Shown here: piece after piece, positions 22,290-35,800 of the stretch
Layout: each line of letters starts with the position of its first letter
How positions within the stretch are numbered: position 1 is the stretch's first letter
Source: Amphirosellinia nigrospora
Lineage: Eukaryota; Ascomycota; Sordariomycetes; Xylariales; Xylariaceae
Direction: 5' to 3'
NCBI GenBank assembly: GCA_004123355.1
Contig: SCHM01000004.1
Location: 8,087,017-8,151,016, forward strand
Length of the DNA stretch: 64,000 nucleotides
The notes under the pieces: generated by a model
Told to the model about the DNA's origin: nothing
What the model saw: only the letters and a program-made list of their open reading frames with translations
Database searches by the model: none
Made by a program: the position numbers and the translations under genes

Positions 22290-24623
22290 ATGCAACCCTC
22301 CGACAACATCGTCGCCGCCTCCCCGGTCTTGTGAAGAATGTCGCAGACGTAAAGTCAAGTGTGATCGTAACCGTCCCTGCAGCCACTGTGTTCTGACGAA
22401 ATGTCACTGTCTTTACGGCGCCGGCTCCCAGGTCGCCGGTGCGGCCAGGGCCGGAAGCACCGTCCCTGGACCATCATCTTCCACCACGCCGAGAGGTCAA
22501 CACTGGCTCTGAGATCCACTTCAGCTCGCATCAACGGTTAGACTCCGATCCTTCTTCTCCCGCCCCGCCAATCGCCTGTTGTCACGCCCGTTAGAATCAT
22601 TTCAGCCTAGACGCTCCGGAATCCAAATCTGGTTCGGGAACCCTTACTACCGGAGTCCCGACCTATCCAGAACAGGATGGCTGCTGGAGCCGAGATCAGC
22701 CCTGTTCCAGACTCGCCGATTCTTTTTTGCCCCGAGCAACACGATGATGTAACGTCCGATCAACCACTCGTGTTAAACAAATCCAGACTGTTTGGCAAGA
22801 CACATTGGACAAACCCTGTTTATGAGGTGAGGCGGTTAAATTTATCTTTATACTCAACATTGGCATCCGCTTATTGTCCAAGTTCAAAATAATCTCCGCA
22901 TTTTTGAAGAATGAGACCATGCATTCAACAGAAGAAGAGGCCATCCCTCCATTAAACGCAGCAATTCGTATTCTCGTACAACAATGCAAACGCCTGTCGC
23001 AGAATATAAAGACTCCACGGCCTGGCAGGTTTCTATCATACCCCAGAGCCTATTGCGTCATCGCCAGACACAGCAGATCACTTGGTACACCTATATGAAT
23101 CAAACATGGAGTCTGCTTTTCGCATCCTCCATCAGCCCTCATTTAGAGCCGAATACGAGAAATATAAAGCGACGCCGGAAAACGTTACTGACGCGACCAT
23201 ACTTAAAATTCAACTCGTCATCGCCATTGGATCGGGTCTTTGCCCGGAATTAGCTTACGCCAATGAAGTCCACAGGGGGGCATGTCAGTGGTTGTATGCT
23301 GCTCAAAACTGGCTATCGGGCCAATGGAGAAGAACCGTCTAAGTATTGATGGTATCCAGGTTCACTGCCTATTGATTTTAGCTCGTCAGGTGCTTTCAGT
23401 AAGCGGTGATCTGTCCTGGGTTGCCATGGGCGCGCTTCTACGCACCGCTATACAAATGGGTTTACATCGTGATCCGAAACATTTCCCCCGAATTTCCACC
23501 TTGTAAGCATTGCAACTCTCACACATCATAATGGTCTAAACCTCTCTAACATCTTTTGTCGCTCGCTCAGCGAGGCTGAAATGCGTAGGAGAATCTGGGC
23601 GACTGTGTTGGAACTAAATGCTCAGGCGTCGTTAGATGCAGGAACCCCCCAGGTATCTCATCCGATGAGTTTGACACGTGTTCGCCCGCAAATCTCAATG
23701 ACAGAGATATGATGGAAGACAGCACTACTCTTAATCAATGTGACGATACAGTTCAGACTGATACGAGTCTACAGCGTTTCATGCTGCAGAATCTACCTCC
23801 AAGACTAGAAATGCTTCGCCGGATGAACGGCCTAGGCGAGAATCTCGAAGATGAGGACGTCCTAGCGTTGAGCGCGAAACTTAGTTCGGCTTGCCGCGAA
23901 GTTGATAACCAAATCCAGACCGACAACACCGCCCAAACCACTAGCTTTAAGCGGAATATGGCTTCTCTATTGCTTCGGCGTTTCCTACTTATCTTACATC
24001 GGCCCCTGGCTGGCCGGATACGTGAGAACGCACTGTACTATCACTCTCGAAAGGTAAGCTTTGACTCGGCCATGGCTCTACTGAAACCTCGATCGCCAAA
24101 TGATGCATTTTCTTACCTTATGTTGCGTGGTGGCGGTATGTTCAAAGGTTGCATGAATCATGCCTCCTTAGCTTTAGCTTCTGAGCTGCTCATTGAGGCA
24201 GAAGAGCAAGGATCTAGTACTTATAAGCAAATGCTTGTCGACGCTGTGAAGGAGGCACGTCGACAATGGGAACAGCGCCTGAAGCTCGGTGATACAAACG
24301 TCCGCCTTCACATGAAACTCAACATCGCCTTAAGTCAAGTCGAGGATGTAGGAGAGCAGGGCGATCAAATTCAGCAGCAACTGATGGCGCAAAGTGCCAA
24401 GGATAGTCTAGAGTTGTGCTACTCGTTGATTAAAGAAAATGTTGAGTGTGGTTCAACTAGTATCTCACCAGAATACGATGAATGGGACGGCGAAAGTCTT
24501 GACTTGGCACGTAGTAATGGGCAGCCGCATTTAGCTACGGATTCTTTCGGCTTTGGAAATATGTTACAGATGAATGAGTGCGATATGGAAGGAGCCTTCG
24601 ACTCGAATATATTACTCTTGTAA
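22290..24623 (+). CDS. Zn2Cys6 fungal transcription factor, frame interrupted
   Basis: An ATG at 22290 (MQPSDNIVAAS) is followed, one frame over, by CEECRRRKVKCDRNRPCSHC and CHCLYG, a complete Zn2Cys6 cluster. The fungal regulator middle domain follows: RLFGKTHWTNPVYE, HLYESNMESAFRILHQPSF, QLVIAIGSGLCPE, RQVLSVSGDLSWVAMGALLR and AIQMGLHRDP. Then comes a 304-residue C-terminal part ending at 24623. Introns are likely at about 22826-22881 (GTGAGG donor) and 23503-23571 (GTAAGC donor, CTCAG acceptor). The frame breaks near 22322, 23030, 23325 and 23650, several of them in runs of G or C where one extra base would restore the frame, so assembly error or recent decay are both possible. It probably acts as a nuclear regulator. 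The oxidoreductase gene 475 bp downstream on the same strand is a candidate target. Confidence 0.7.
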
Positions 24624-25097
24624 TCGTGTTCATACCTTTTGGTCAATGGCTATGACCTAAAAAAACTGGAAGTTCAAGAAGCACTTCTCGTAATTAAAGC
24701 AAACTGTGCCTGAGTGCCTTTTTAACTATATATCAAGAGGTCCAAGGTTGACGACATGACATAAATGTCACCAATCATAGCCATATATAGGGACTATAAA
24801 AAATCAACTGGGTACCACTTGACATTCCCTGGGGTCTCTGGGGTTTTCTGACGTTGATAGAGAATCCGTGGGAACGTCCGGCCCCGTGAAAACTGAACCC
24901 GCTATATCCGCGGCCCGAGGACATCATTTTCCATGTTGATTCGAATGACCTCGCCCAATCTCCGGGACTTAGCTTAATGCCTATCTCACTTTTAGGTATA
25001 TAAAGTGATATGTGCCTGGCCGACGTGGTTGTTATTTTTTACTGCACATTCCATATTTATTTAACTACTTGACTCGAGCTGAGAATATTTTCTCATC
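24624..25097 (+). promoter_or_regulatory. Presumed promoter of the oxidoreductase gene, with TATA box
   Basis: TATATAAA at 24997-25004 lies about 95 bp upstream of the ATG at 25098, a suitable position for a fungal TATA box. No other element is assigned. Confidence 0.45.
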
Positions 25098-26204
25098 ATG
25101 TCGGACATCCCTACCCATTACCGAGCTCTTGTGCTCCACGAGATTGGCCCAAAGATGGGAACAGAGCGACGTCCGATGCTTCAAGCCAGCCCAGGCAACG
25201 TCGTCGTGCGCATCCTCGAATCCTCGGTACTATCCTATCAAAATGATATATACAACGGGAAGCGCCAATACCCTCTGACCCGCCTATTGTTGGCGGATGC
25301 AGCGCTGTCGGGCGTCACGGCGGTCGGCCCCGACGCGACCATTTTGGTCCCAGGTGAGCTGGTATGGGTTGACTGCGTTGTACATGGCCGCGATGACCCG
25401 GATTTGATCTATTTATGGGGTATTCACGAAGGATATAGCCCTGGCAGCCTAAAGCTGAGTAGGGGGATTTGGCACGACGGAACATTCGCAGAGTTTGCCA
25501 GGGTGCCGACGGAGAACTGCATCCCTCTGAACGAGGTTAGGCTCTACAAGGAGCTAGGATACTCAGCTCGCGAGCTCATCTACCTCTCTCACCTCCTTGT
25601 GCCGTTTGGGGATTTAGAAGTATCGATCTTAAACCGGGCGAGACAGTCGTGGTGTGTCCTGCCACCGGGGATTCAGCGGAGCCGCTGTGCAGGTGGCTCT
25701 CGCAATCGGCGCTAGAGTTATCGCCATGGGCCGAAACGAGGCAGAACTCGCACGACTGAAGGCGTTTGTGACCAAGGGACGCCATGGGCTAATATTGAGA
25801 CGGTGAAGGTCACGGGTGATCAAGCGGCCGACACGGCGTCGATCAAGGCCTTTGGCACTATTGATGCTGTGATGGACCTCTCGCCGCCGGCAGCGGCGCA
25901 ATCGACGCATCTCCCCAGCGCTTTGGCCTCGCTTCGACGCGGCGGGCGGATTAGCGTGATGGGCTCGGTGGGACAGTCCATCGTTGGTTGGAATTTCTTG
26001 TCGCTCGATCTTCAGCTGAAGGGTAAACTCATGTACGACCGTGAGGATTTGGTCTTGTTTGTAAAGATGCTGGAGGCAGGGCTATTCGCCAAGGGTACTG
26101 ATCTTGTCGAGACTAAGTCTTTTGCATTGGAAGATTGGAAGGCAGCTTTCGACGTGGCAGAAGAGTATACTGGTGTTGGAAGGATCGTGACCCTCACGCC
26201 TTAA
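25098..26204 (+). CDS. MDR-type (quinone oxidoreductase/alcohol dehydrogenase-like) oxidoreductase
   Basis: The protein opens MSDIPTHYRALVLHEIGPKM, then GNVVVRILESSVLSYQNDIY and GELVWVDC, the GroES-like half of medium-chain dehydrogenases. It continues with GETVVVCPATG and GFSGAAVQVALAIGARVIAM, the Rossmann NAD(P)H-binding part, and ends at 26204 after GRIVTLTP. No four-Cys structural zinc loop is seen, which favours the zinc-independent branch. The frame is interrupted near 25625, at the GGGG run 25667-25670 and near 25782. Adding one base at each gives one continuous protein of about 369 residues, the usual length, so these look like single-base omissions rather than long-term decay. The substrate is unknown. 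The gene lies downstream of a Zn2Cys6 regulator on the same strand. Confidence 0.7.
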
Positions 26205-27385
26205 TCATTTAGCATGCAGTCTGTATCTAGAATCCCGATTCTTTTTCTTCAAAGCAGATAGGCCTGTCGCGTGGCCAGACTTCACAACTTCTCTCCCTGC
26301 ATACGTACATAACACTGGGCAATATAAGCAAGTAATTATCTGTCATTGGCGCGGGTCGTTCTAACAGCAATGTCTTGGGTTTGAGAGTTGACAGCATAAC
26401 ATCCAATTCTAGGGTGTTCAGACCGTTAGAGCATCATTCCGAAAGTTGCAATCTAAACTTTACATTCTAAAGTTCTTGGTTAGTTGTTGCAATTCGCTCA
26501 TGAGATCGGGTTTCCCACAATTTTAGAGCACACTTCATCATATCCTGGCCGTTCCCAAACTCGACGTCTAGATCGTACAGTCCGCGCTTTTCGCGTGATT
26601 TACTGTTCTCTGTAAAACGTCCTCTCCATTATCCCCTCCTTCATTTGTCAACCGGCAACCGGGAAAGAACTCCTGTGTGCCTACTTATTTCGTAATATTA
26701 AGCTTCCATGGTCGATGTGGAAAACTACTGGTGTCCACCATGCATGTTGATGTTGTGTAAGCGTCAGCTAAATTCTCAATGTTTTGAAAATATAATATTG
26801 AAGAATTGGCTGTATATTTATTTAGCGGAATACTTCTAGTTCGCAGGCCTCGTCAATCTAACCAACTTTGTACAGTAGTGGCTTGTTAAACCCCCACCCC
26901 CGCTAAAGTGGACAGATCTGACCCCCAACCAGCGCCTACTACTGTGAGTTAGAACAAATAGAAAATCCCACTTAAAGGTGGTTAGACTATCTATCTAGTA
27001 AGTATATAGTGAGGGTCACATCACCGCCTATTAGTCCTTGCCCGAGGAGGTCTACAGCGCCGTTATGTATCCAGTAGTAGTTTGGTGGATTTTCGTAGTA
27101 AGCTGAGATACTATGAATCACCATCCACAGCGGCCCTGGCATAACTGACCTCAACGATACAGTGGAGCACGTGGCGTGGTGGTGGTGGTGGCTTGCAGAA
27201 GATTCTGTACGCATTGATAATCACGTAATCATCCCACTCTCAAAAATCACAAATCACAAATCACAAGATCTAAATCACATATCAGTCGCCCATGAGAATA
27301 TCGTCTACGCACGTTAGGACTCTACTGAGAATTCCTCGCTGGACGGATACTGGAAGCAGGAAGCAGAAAGCAGGGAGCAGCCACC
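26205..27385. other. Intergenic, 1.2 kb, nothing recognised
   Basis: No convincing gene. A short (GTG)n run lies near 27174-27190, and AAATCACAAATCACA repeats occur near 27245-27265, shortly upstream of the next gene. The right end should contain the promoter of the DUF2306-like gene. Confidence 0.4.
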
Positions 27386-28438
27386 ATGCTAGGCCGCCTT
27401 TCAAACACACTCGGGTTCGCTCGAACCAGCCATCTGTGGATGTGGCTTCTGTCGGGCGGCATTCTCATCATCTTTTCGCTCTTCAGCTTACGGTTCCTGT
27501 CCTTTGACTCGGTCTTCTGCCCGCCGGAGCGTGGTGCCGCCCTCCCAGGGGAATGCTTCTACTTCCTCCAGACCAGCCTGACTCGCCTCAGCATAATGGC
27601 ACACCTATGGTGCATACTGCCGGCCGGCGTCCTGGCCGGCTTCCAGTTCATACCCGCGGTCCGCAGGCCCCGCTCCTCCGCCTACACCGCGCCATGGGTT
27701 ACGTGTCCATCGCTTTGGCCCTGGTTGGCTCGCTGTTGACCCTACCTATCATCCGCCATACTTTCGGCGGTGACCTGGCGGGGCAATCCGCGACGACATT
27801 GCTCTTGCTGTTGTTCGTGGTCGCTCAGGTAGCTGGCTATGTTAAGATACGGCGCAAAGATGTTCTTCGTCACAGACAATGGATGTTAAGGTCTTGGTTC
27901 TACGTCCGTCCCCGTCAATTGCGCTTTCTCTCCTATCTTTATCTTCTTCCCATTGGTGATTTTACTGTATAGCGACGTCATGCATTTAATGTCGAACTGA
28001 CATGTATTCACATCAGGCGGGATCCATCATTACACTACGTTTAGTCATGGCCTCCACTGCTCTGTCCATCTCGTTGATCGGCGGCTACTATCTAGCGATG
28101 CCATGTGATAAGATCCATTCCATGCTAGGGGCTCGCCGGGAGACGTTACAGGCGTATCCGGAGTGTTCTCCATACTTCACAGAAAGTGACGTCACGCGCA
28201 GGGCCGTTGTCGACGCCGATGTATTTGGTACGGACCGCGCGCAGTTCGCTGCCGCATTTAACCTGGGGTATGGTATGAGTGCGTGGCTTACTATCTTGTC
28301 TCACGTAGTTGGAGTAGAGTTATACGTATGGCCATGCATTTCTTCTCCCTGCTTGAGAACGCTGGATACTAATATGCAAGGCAGATCCGGTCTCCTAAGA
28401 GACCAGTAGCGGCAGATCGCACTATGAAGAACAAGTAA
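27386..28438 (+). CDS. DUF2306-like multi-pass membrane protein
   Basis: Exons 27386-27903, 28017-28325 and 28385-28438 join to about 293 residues. Introns 27904-28016 and 28326-28384 have CTGAC and CTAAT branch-like sites and CAG acceptors; the first donor, GTCCGT, is unusual. Hydrophobic helices include LWMWLLSGGILIIFSLFSL, LTRLSIMAHLWCILPAGVL, MGYVSIALALVGSLLTLPI and TLLLLLFVVAQVAGY. RHRQWMLRSWFY followed by ITLRLVMA is a pattern I associate with fungal DUF2306 proteins. A single missing base near 27666 (AGGCCCC) is needed to keep one frame. The family has no firm function. The exon lengths fit together exactly once that base is allowed for. Confidence 0.65.
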
Positions 28439-30465
28439 AATACCAGCATAGCCATTTTATCACCGGCTTCAACTGGACTTATCCTTTCTAATAGTCCCTC
28501 GCCACTCGAGTATTGGACGCGAGATGCCGTGAGCTGGATGAGACAAAGAGTCATAGAGCCACGAGCCACGAGCCACGAGGTACATAGAGTCCTAGGGGTC
28601 AGAAACCTGTCCCGAGACTAAGACATAGAGCTACAGATCAAGGGGCTACTGGTCACAGTAGATCATAGGGCTACAGACGGCTTACAATCGGATATCGGCT
28701 GAAATCTATAAGTAGCGAGCAAAGGGCAAGGTTACCTTACGCAGAAAAAAACAAGAAGAAACAAAACAGAGACCCTTTAGACTTTAGAAAAATTATTAGC
28801 GTATACGAGCACTTGCTCCAAGCCATTGAACACAAGCCTTTGTCACAGGTATGGCCCGTCATGCATTGATGAGAAGCCATCGTACAACTGGAAATTCCTT
28901 AGTTTCCCTCTTCTCATCGTACTCCAATCTCCCGTCGTAGTTTCGAACTCAAGACAACCTAGATCTATTTGTGGCGAAGCCAACCCGTATCGCCTCCGCC
29001 TGTACCCAGAGCAGTCGCCGCACGGAAGAACAGATCATCTTTGGCATCAAGCACTTCAGCCATGCAGAATTTGGCCATAATCTGCATGCGTGCGAAATAA
29101 GGCTCATATAGGTGTCAAAAGACCTTAACGGCAAATCCCCAAGATTGAAGTTCCGAGCGCCAGGGTACCGCAAACCTAGAGAGTCATCTACGTTTCGTAT
29201 TCACTCTTGCTTTCCCTATCCCCTTAAAGTGATTTGCCTCTCGAAATCTTTCGCGGATCTTTATGCTTATAATGCTACTCGCTCTTAGAGCTAGGGTCGT
29301 AAGGCTAGACTAGACAAGATTGTTCACTTTGAACTAGGCAGCCTTGAAGTTTTGATTTTCTAGATACCACTGTCTCTCATGCTATCTTCTAGATAAGATC
29401 CATAACTTGGCCAATGCTTTTGAATGATTTAATCTGCATCCTAAGTAACCTAAGTTGCATAATGAGGCGATGATACAGTTACACCTAGGCTCCCAGGGGT
29501 GTTTTCAGCAGCAAGTTTTAATCTCTCAGCCAACCTCTCAGCGTTTTTCACAGCAGCCACCATCATAGTCATTTTGTGACCACCTTACATAATAATTAGC
29601 TATCGGAGTGAGGCGCGCCTGGAGTTGTTCATGGGTCTCCCAGTGCAATCAGTTGCCCAGCTCTCGAAAGCCACAATTGCGCCCATAAGTAGCCTGTGGT
29701 CCTAAGCCCCTAAGCTCAAGGGAAGAGGGGCTCGCTAGGAGACTAGTACGGAGACTATCACGAATTTCAATAATCATCATACTAATTCTGGGACAATTAC
29801 AGTGCTTTCATACAGGTAATAGATTTCCCAAATAAGTATTATATCGGCCTACGGAGACAATGGCGGACCGAAGACACATACTGTGATGCCCTCGGGATAC
29901 TTTCGGAACGGCTTCGGACCAGAGATGATCGTGGCAGCCCCCCTTGCACTAGCGCCGGTACGCGTGCGCACAGCCGAGGGACCTGCAGGCTTGAGAAAGG
30001 GTATGATCACCAAAATCAGAGAATGAGAAGTGTGGAAAATGTGTGTTAGAGAAGATGGAGGATCCTCTACCCTGCATGTGGGCGAGATGCTATGTATACT
30101 ACAATTACACCCATTTAGTAAGGGAAGGTGGTACACACCTCACCATGACATAATTCATTTTAGGGCCACTGATGGGGTAAGTGCATCCTGCCCCCCAGCT
30201 GCTTGGTGTAGGTACCTAATAAATTAAACGTTGTCTCTCATTAATAACCTGGGGGCACGATGAGGATAGGGCTGGTGCTTTGTTATGACGGAATTATGAC
30301 ATGTTGCCTACTTGCAGGCGGCATATGATGCCAGCCAATCAAGGACGAGCATATTTGATCCGGGCTTTGCTCCTATTTTTAGCTCCCTTTCGCGCCTTCA
30401 CCCATACAACTCACGCCTCTGCTTCACGTCGGCTATACTCTTTTCCACGCACTTTGTGTCAAGAC
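28439..30465. other. Intergenic, 2 kb, nothing recognised
   Basis: No gene recognised. A short tandem repeat of GCCACGA occurs three times near 28558-28580. Several short open frames have no plausible protein features. The right end should include the promoter of the NirA-like gene. Confidence 0.4.
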
Positions 30466-32885
30466 ATGATGTCTGAGGAGGTCGGGGGTATTGACGGCAG
30501 TAAACGTTTGCGCCGTCTACTGCCCACTGAGGTTATAGCTCCCGAGGTACTGGCAACTAAACAGGGGCCGAAGCATTTGGCACTACCAAAATATACCAGG
30601 AAAGCTTTAGTCTTAGCCGCTTGTGATGCGTGCCGGCAGCAGAAGTCAAAGGTACACAATTGAACTTTTGAGCGAGAGCATATATGATGCAACCTAACAT
30701 CACGCGTAGTGCTCTGGAGATAGACCTACATGTCGACGTTGTGCCAGTCGGCGCATTCAATGTCACTACACAGCACAACCGGGAGAGACATCATCGCAAG
30801 CACTCAAACGGAAGTATGACGACCTTCGAGATCGGGCGGCGGCTCATGACGAAATGCTCAACCTGTTAAGAACTTTGCCAGAGCAAGAAGCTCAGAATGT
30901 CCTACAGAGGATCAGATCCGGAACCGACATCGAGTCAATTGTAAATCAGGTTCGGGTTGGAAACATTCTGCTTCAGCTAACTGTTGTTCCCGAAACTCGG
31001 TATCGGTATCAATTTCCCTATCGATCAGAAATGCCCGCAGAGTATCTCACCAATAACAATTATATCCACTCCATGATCTACGAAGGAGCTTCATTATTCT
31101 CCTCCAGCCAAGTATCGCGACCTTCCGGTCGCAATATACATGCCGCAGAATATCAAAGTTCCTACCTTAAGCCATTCCACGCCGCAGAAGTTGCCGAACC
31201 TTTGCTCTCGGCTGCGAAACCCTCGTCGTGGACCTCTGTTTGCGATGACGACGTACTCATGCGAGATCTCCTCAGAGTCTTCTTTCGCTGCGAATACCAC
31301 TTCACCTCGGCCTTCCAGAAGGATTATTTCTTGGAGGACATGACCGCAAAACGAAAAGACTTCTGCTCTTCGCTGCTAGTTAATATCACTCTTGCTTATG
31401 CTTGCGTACAGTATTCCTTTCTTCTAATATTCCGATTGATATCTCAAGGTCCTTCCCCATTAGCCTCCTAATCTCGGACTAGGCATCCTAATGTGATTTT
31501 AGGTCTGCTACCCCGCATTCACGAATCGCGCCGAGTATTGGAATCCGCACACACTTTTATATCGCTTTCTGGCTGAAGCAAAACGTATCTGGGAGTTAGA
31601 GGCCAATAAACCACAGATTACCACGATACAAGCCGGCGTTCTGTTTAATGTCTTTCATAACCTCTGTGGTCTCGACGAGATCGGGCAGCCATATAGGATT
31701 CAGGCCATCACCCTCGCTCACCATCTCGGTCTCTTTAAGAAGAGCTCTTCATTCGGGGAATCAAATAGGGCGCGGGACGGTAGGGTATACACAGCATGGA
31801 TGCTGTACAACTGGGAAACGTAGGAATTTTAGCACCGGCGACCATACCTGTGCTGATTATTTTTTCATAGGCTTGTCGGTTTCTCCTTCATGATCAAGCC
31901 GCTACTCAAGAAGCCACCAGAAGACCCTCTACCAGATCCGTCACAAAGTGCATTATGGTACGGCGAAGTATGGCTTAGGTACCCCTTAGCGAGTGTCTTT
32001 GCCCTTCATATTTCGGTCATGTGTTCAGAGCGAAGTCCCACTTTCGAGTGATCATGAATGACTTTTGCCATGCAGCCTATTCGAAAGATTCAAGTGTAAC
32101 TCTGAGCAAAGCGAATTTACTTTGTTTGCAACTAAGAAAGTGGTATGATAATTTACCGGAGCAGCTTCTACCAAGATCAATCGTACTTCCGGGACACTTA
32201 CAACTCCAGTAAGTATTCTAAGAGAAGTCGTAGCTTCAGGTGAAGAATCTATCAAGGTCCTTTCATCTATAGCCTGGCCTTCGTTAACATTGCTCAATGA
32301 CAGCATGTATTACCATAACTTAATCCTTTCCATTTTCGAGCCCTTGGTGGGGGTGGAAACCGATCAAGCGCTGCCTTCGCGCCGAATCGTGAATGATTCC
32401 GCTAAATATCTACAAACCCTCGTCAGACTCTACTATCTCCGCCATGGATTTGAGGCTATGGATCTCTACATTGTAATACCTCTTGTGCATGCTGGATTTG
32501 AGTGCGTAAACGCCATTAACGACCAAACACCCGAAGACGAGCTTGACGTCCTAAGGTCTACGCTCATTTTGATTGCTCAAGGATTGCACAGTCAGCGCCG
32601 CAACCATTATTTAGCGGAAGCTCTGTTCCGTGTCATCCGGGACGGATGCGCCCGCAAGAGGTCTCTCTATTAAGAAAGACGGTCACATTCGATGACGATC
32701 AATTACAGGAAAAAGAAGCTGTGGTACAAAATGTGCGAAGCCACTGGCCGGTGGGTGTTGTCAAAAAAAGGGAGGAACTGGATGGCCACATTCTGAGCAA
32801 CCTCGTTGAAAACTATGCGCATCTCAACGTAGAAGACCAGTCACTGCACGCGGATACTGCCGTCGAGAGCGCAGGAGGACCCTAA
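30466..32885 (+). CDS. Zn2Cys6 fungal transcription factor, NirA-like architecture
   Basis: It starts at MMSEEVGGIDG. The zinc cluster is split by an intron after CDACRQQKSK (30652-30709), with the second half CSGDRPTCRRCASRRIQC. A coiled region (ALKRKYDDLRDRAAAHDEML) and LPEQEAQNVLQRIRSG follow, typical of regulators of the NirA type. The fungal middle domain comes next (EYWNPHTLLYRFLAEAKRIW, VYTAWMLYNWET). Further introns lie at 31406-31502, 31820-31870 and 32209-32303. The C-terminus has EVRSHWPV-like and LVENYAHLN motifs and stops at 32885. One extra base near 32020 and one near 32645 are needed; with these the protein is about 706 residues. Function: a DNA-binding nuclear regulator with unknown targets. 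The NirA resemblance is in architecture and does not prove a role in nitrate use. Confidence 0.75.
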
Positions 32886-35800
32886 GGTGCGAGATTGATG
32901 TCTGAACAGAGAAGTATCCAGCTTCCGAGTAAAAGTGGACAGTGTTCAGACTTCGACTTCGTTGCGCATTATGCTCGATAGGTCCTAACCTCTTGCTAGG
33001 GAATCAACGTCATCTTCAGCTATATATTGCGGTGTTATTTGTCAACAGAAAATGCCACTGTGGCTCTTTTCCACATACTACTGCTCCCTCGAAGGACATC
33101 TTTATTAAGAAACAAGGCTATGCGAGCGATCTATAGCAAACCTTTTGATTAACAAGTTCAAGCGGACCTGCGGAAGCGGCTTTGCGGTGTGTTAAAAGCT
33201 AAAATATGGTATAGCGCCCTTGCGATCCTTGCTAGTGGTTATGTGTCCTGCGTGTTTATATTATAGCACATGAGGTGGCTATAACCTCCAGTCTGCAGCG
33301 GAGAAAGGACATTTACCAAAGACTTCGCCCCAAAAGCTAGCGTCTGGTTCTAAGCATCGCGGGCTTCTTTTTAGGATTAGGGGAGTTTATGCTAAGCAAA
33401 GGTATATGATCAAGATGGCCCCATTCGCAGATTGTGCCAGGAGCGGGTGTTCTATTCAGCTAATAATCTCTTTGGGGCCTATAGGGTTCCTGGTTTCCCT
33501 TTTCTGACTTTAATATAACCCTCGATTAAAGCCAATCTCTTCCAGATGCTCAGCCTCCAAAGAAAGGGCTGCAGGGCATCGGCCGTCTAGGTCTCAGTGT
33601 GGCCGGTGGCGCCTATTGCTAGAGGCTATGTGGCTTGTCCGTATGACACGTATCACAGCATTTGTGTGGTATTTGAGCTCTCTTTCCTCCTCCACCTTTT
33701 TGGCTCTGAATACGCCGCCTAGTTCAAATCGTTGGGCCCTTGTTGGTTACTCGGGGACTGGTCCTGCCAGTCGTTAGAGTCTCAAGCATATGTAGAAATT
33801 AGCCGCTCTGAGAGGTAACTAGATCCAGTAACCCATGTTTACTTTAGAACCCAACATACATGATATGGGGCATGCCTCAACAGCCCCGAGATTAGGACAA
33901 TTTCTCTCTGCTGTAGTATCTACCAAAGGGGGAACCCAGAGCCGTTATCACCGCTGTATAAGGCTCATATCATTCATGGGTTTGCTGGCGTCAACAGGTT
34001 GCTGTCACAAGGGCTCTGATTGAGGGCTTGGAATAGGTTCAATTGAGTAATAAGCAACTATGGTGCCAAAGGGATCATATAGATCTAAATTCCTTATTCT
34101 GTTTGAAAGGAAGATTCGCTGCCTTTTATGCTCAGAATTCCCTTCCTTTCCATTCCTTTCCTACAGCTTCGTCAACCTCTACGGGACTGAAAGGAAAGAC
34201 CTGTATAACCGGTGAGGCGAGTGTCTCGGTGTTCGAGTTTAGCTCGGTATCTGCTTCTGAGACTCACGATAGCCTCGTACGACTGCCTTAGCCTCGTAGG
34301 GTAGTCTCTAGCGAACTCCGTGTGGGACCCTGTGCGGCACTGTATTGCGCACTCGCCAAGGTCCGTGTGACGGTTGCTCTGAGAACGGCATGTATCCTTT
34401 TGAACATCTTTTAGAGATGATAGGCAATTATCAACCAACCTACTCACCCTTTTTTATCATAATGCTACACTTTAGTCTTATTTCAGTACTTACCCCTTAC
34501 CTTCAACAGGCCTGGTACGACAGTTTCAAATATTCATCGATGTGAGACGGCAGCTTTTTGGTGATGGTCAGATGGTTCTTGTTGATTTAGCTGACGCGAA
34601 TCTGCATGTCCCGAGTTCTTGGAAATATCAAGAAATCTCCTCGGCCGTGTTATTATGTCGCGACAGGCATCACCAGATCGATTAGATGCGGCCTGAGATT
34701 GGATGCTATAGAAGAGCAAAAGCCGGGATCAGATCAAACCGAGAAATATATCTATTAGAACATCAGGTCTCAAAGTTCAACCGCGCCTTTCCTCGACTCT
34801 GCGTTCCACGCTCTCGATGAGCCGAGCAGGCTTTCGAGCAAGGCAGTCACCTCCTATAGTAAGACACGGTGGCGTGTAAACGAATGTTGGGCTCATCGGA
34901 GCTCCAAGACCGGAAATTAATGCCCGTATCGCTATGGCATCTCTAGCGATGATTGGTTTCCGAAGCATAGCTGTGAAGTCAAGAGGGATCTCCGTACCGT
35001 ATTATAGTGAGTAAAGAATAGTCAACCAAGCCACCAAGATCGAACAGCCTAGCCTACAGTGTTAGGATACATCATATTCTCGTCTTCCGCTATAAGAGTG
35101 GTTACTAAGAGCACAAGGAGGATACCGGAGCCGGTGCTTGTGGGGGTGGCTAAGAACTTAGGAAAGCTTGAACGTAGCTTCCTCTTTCATCTCCAGCGCT
35201 AGCAAGCGAACCCAATTTTCCTTCGTCTCATAATGTCTTTTACACTTCAGTCGAGATAGACTCATTCATCCTTATCGCACGAAGTTGACTGGCACAAAAT
35301 TGGGTTTACTGTAAATATTACTACCTTGCCCAAGCTACTCCATGTCCAGTTTTGGCTTACCATATCATTCGGCCTTCCTCTTCGCTTAAGAGTGTAGTCT
35401 TGAGAATTGTATTCGGGGGTTCAATCGTAGCTTGTTGGTACGCCAAAATGGCCTCGTTAGCTGAGGATTGCGCACCGAGCTTTCTCCAGCTAAAGACATG
35501 AGCAGTTAGGATTGCTTACTCCATAGTAGATAATCACAGCGTGTGAAGTGTGCAAATAATTACTATGAACCTACCACGAATACCCTGGAAGTTGTGCTTA
35601 CAGTCAGCCCCTTTTCGCAAACCGCACGCAAGTTACGGGAGCTTTAACAAGCCACGCTTCAGGCACTCTCATAGCCTAGTAACCACGCTATGGCTGGCGC
35701 GCCCGCTGGTAAAGCCAAGCGAACCACACTGTCAATTCGAGTTCAAGTGGAGAATGATTGAGAGTTTGATTGATGTATCGAATTGTGTTTGAAGGCGAGG

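Noticed and set aside
34043-34968. Several 60-90 residue frames in the 33-36 kb gap
   Set aside because: No domain, splice signals or coherent neighbouring pieces.
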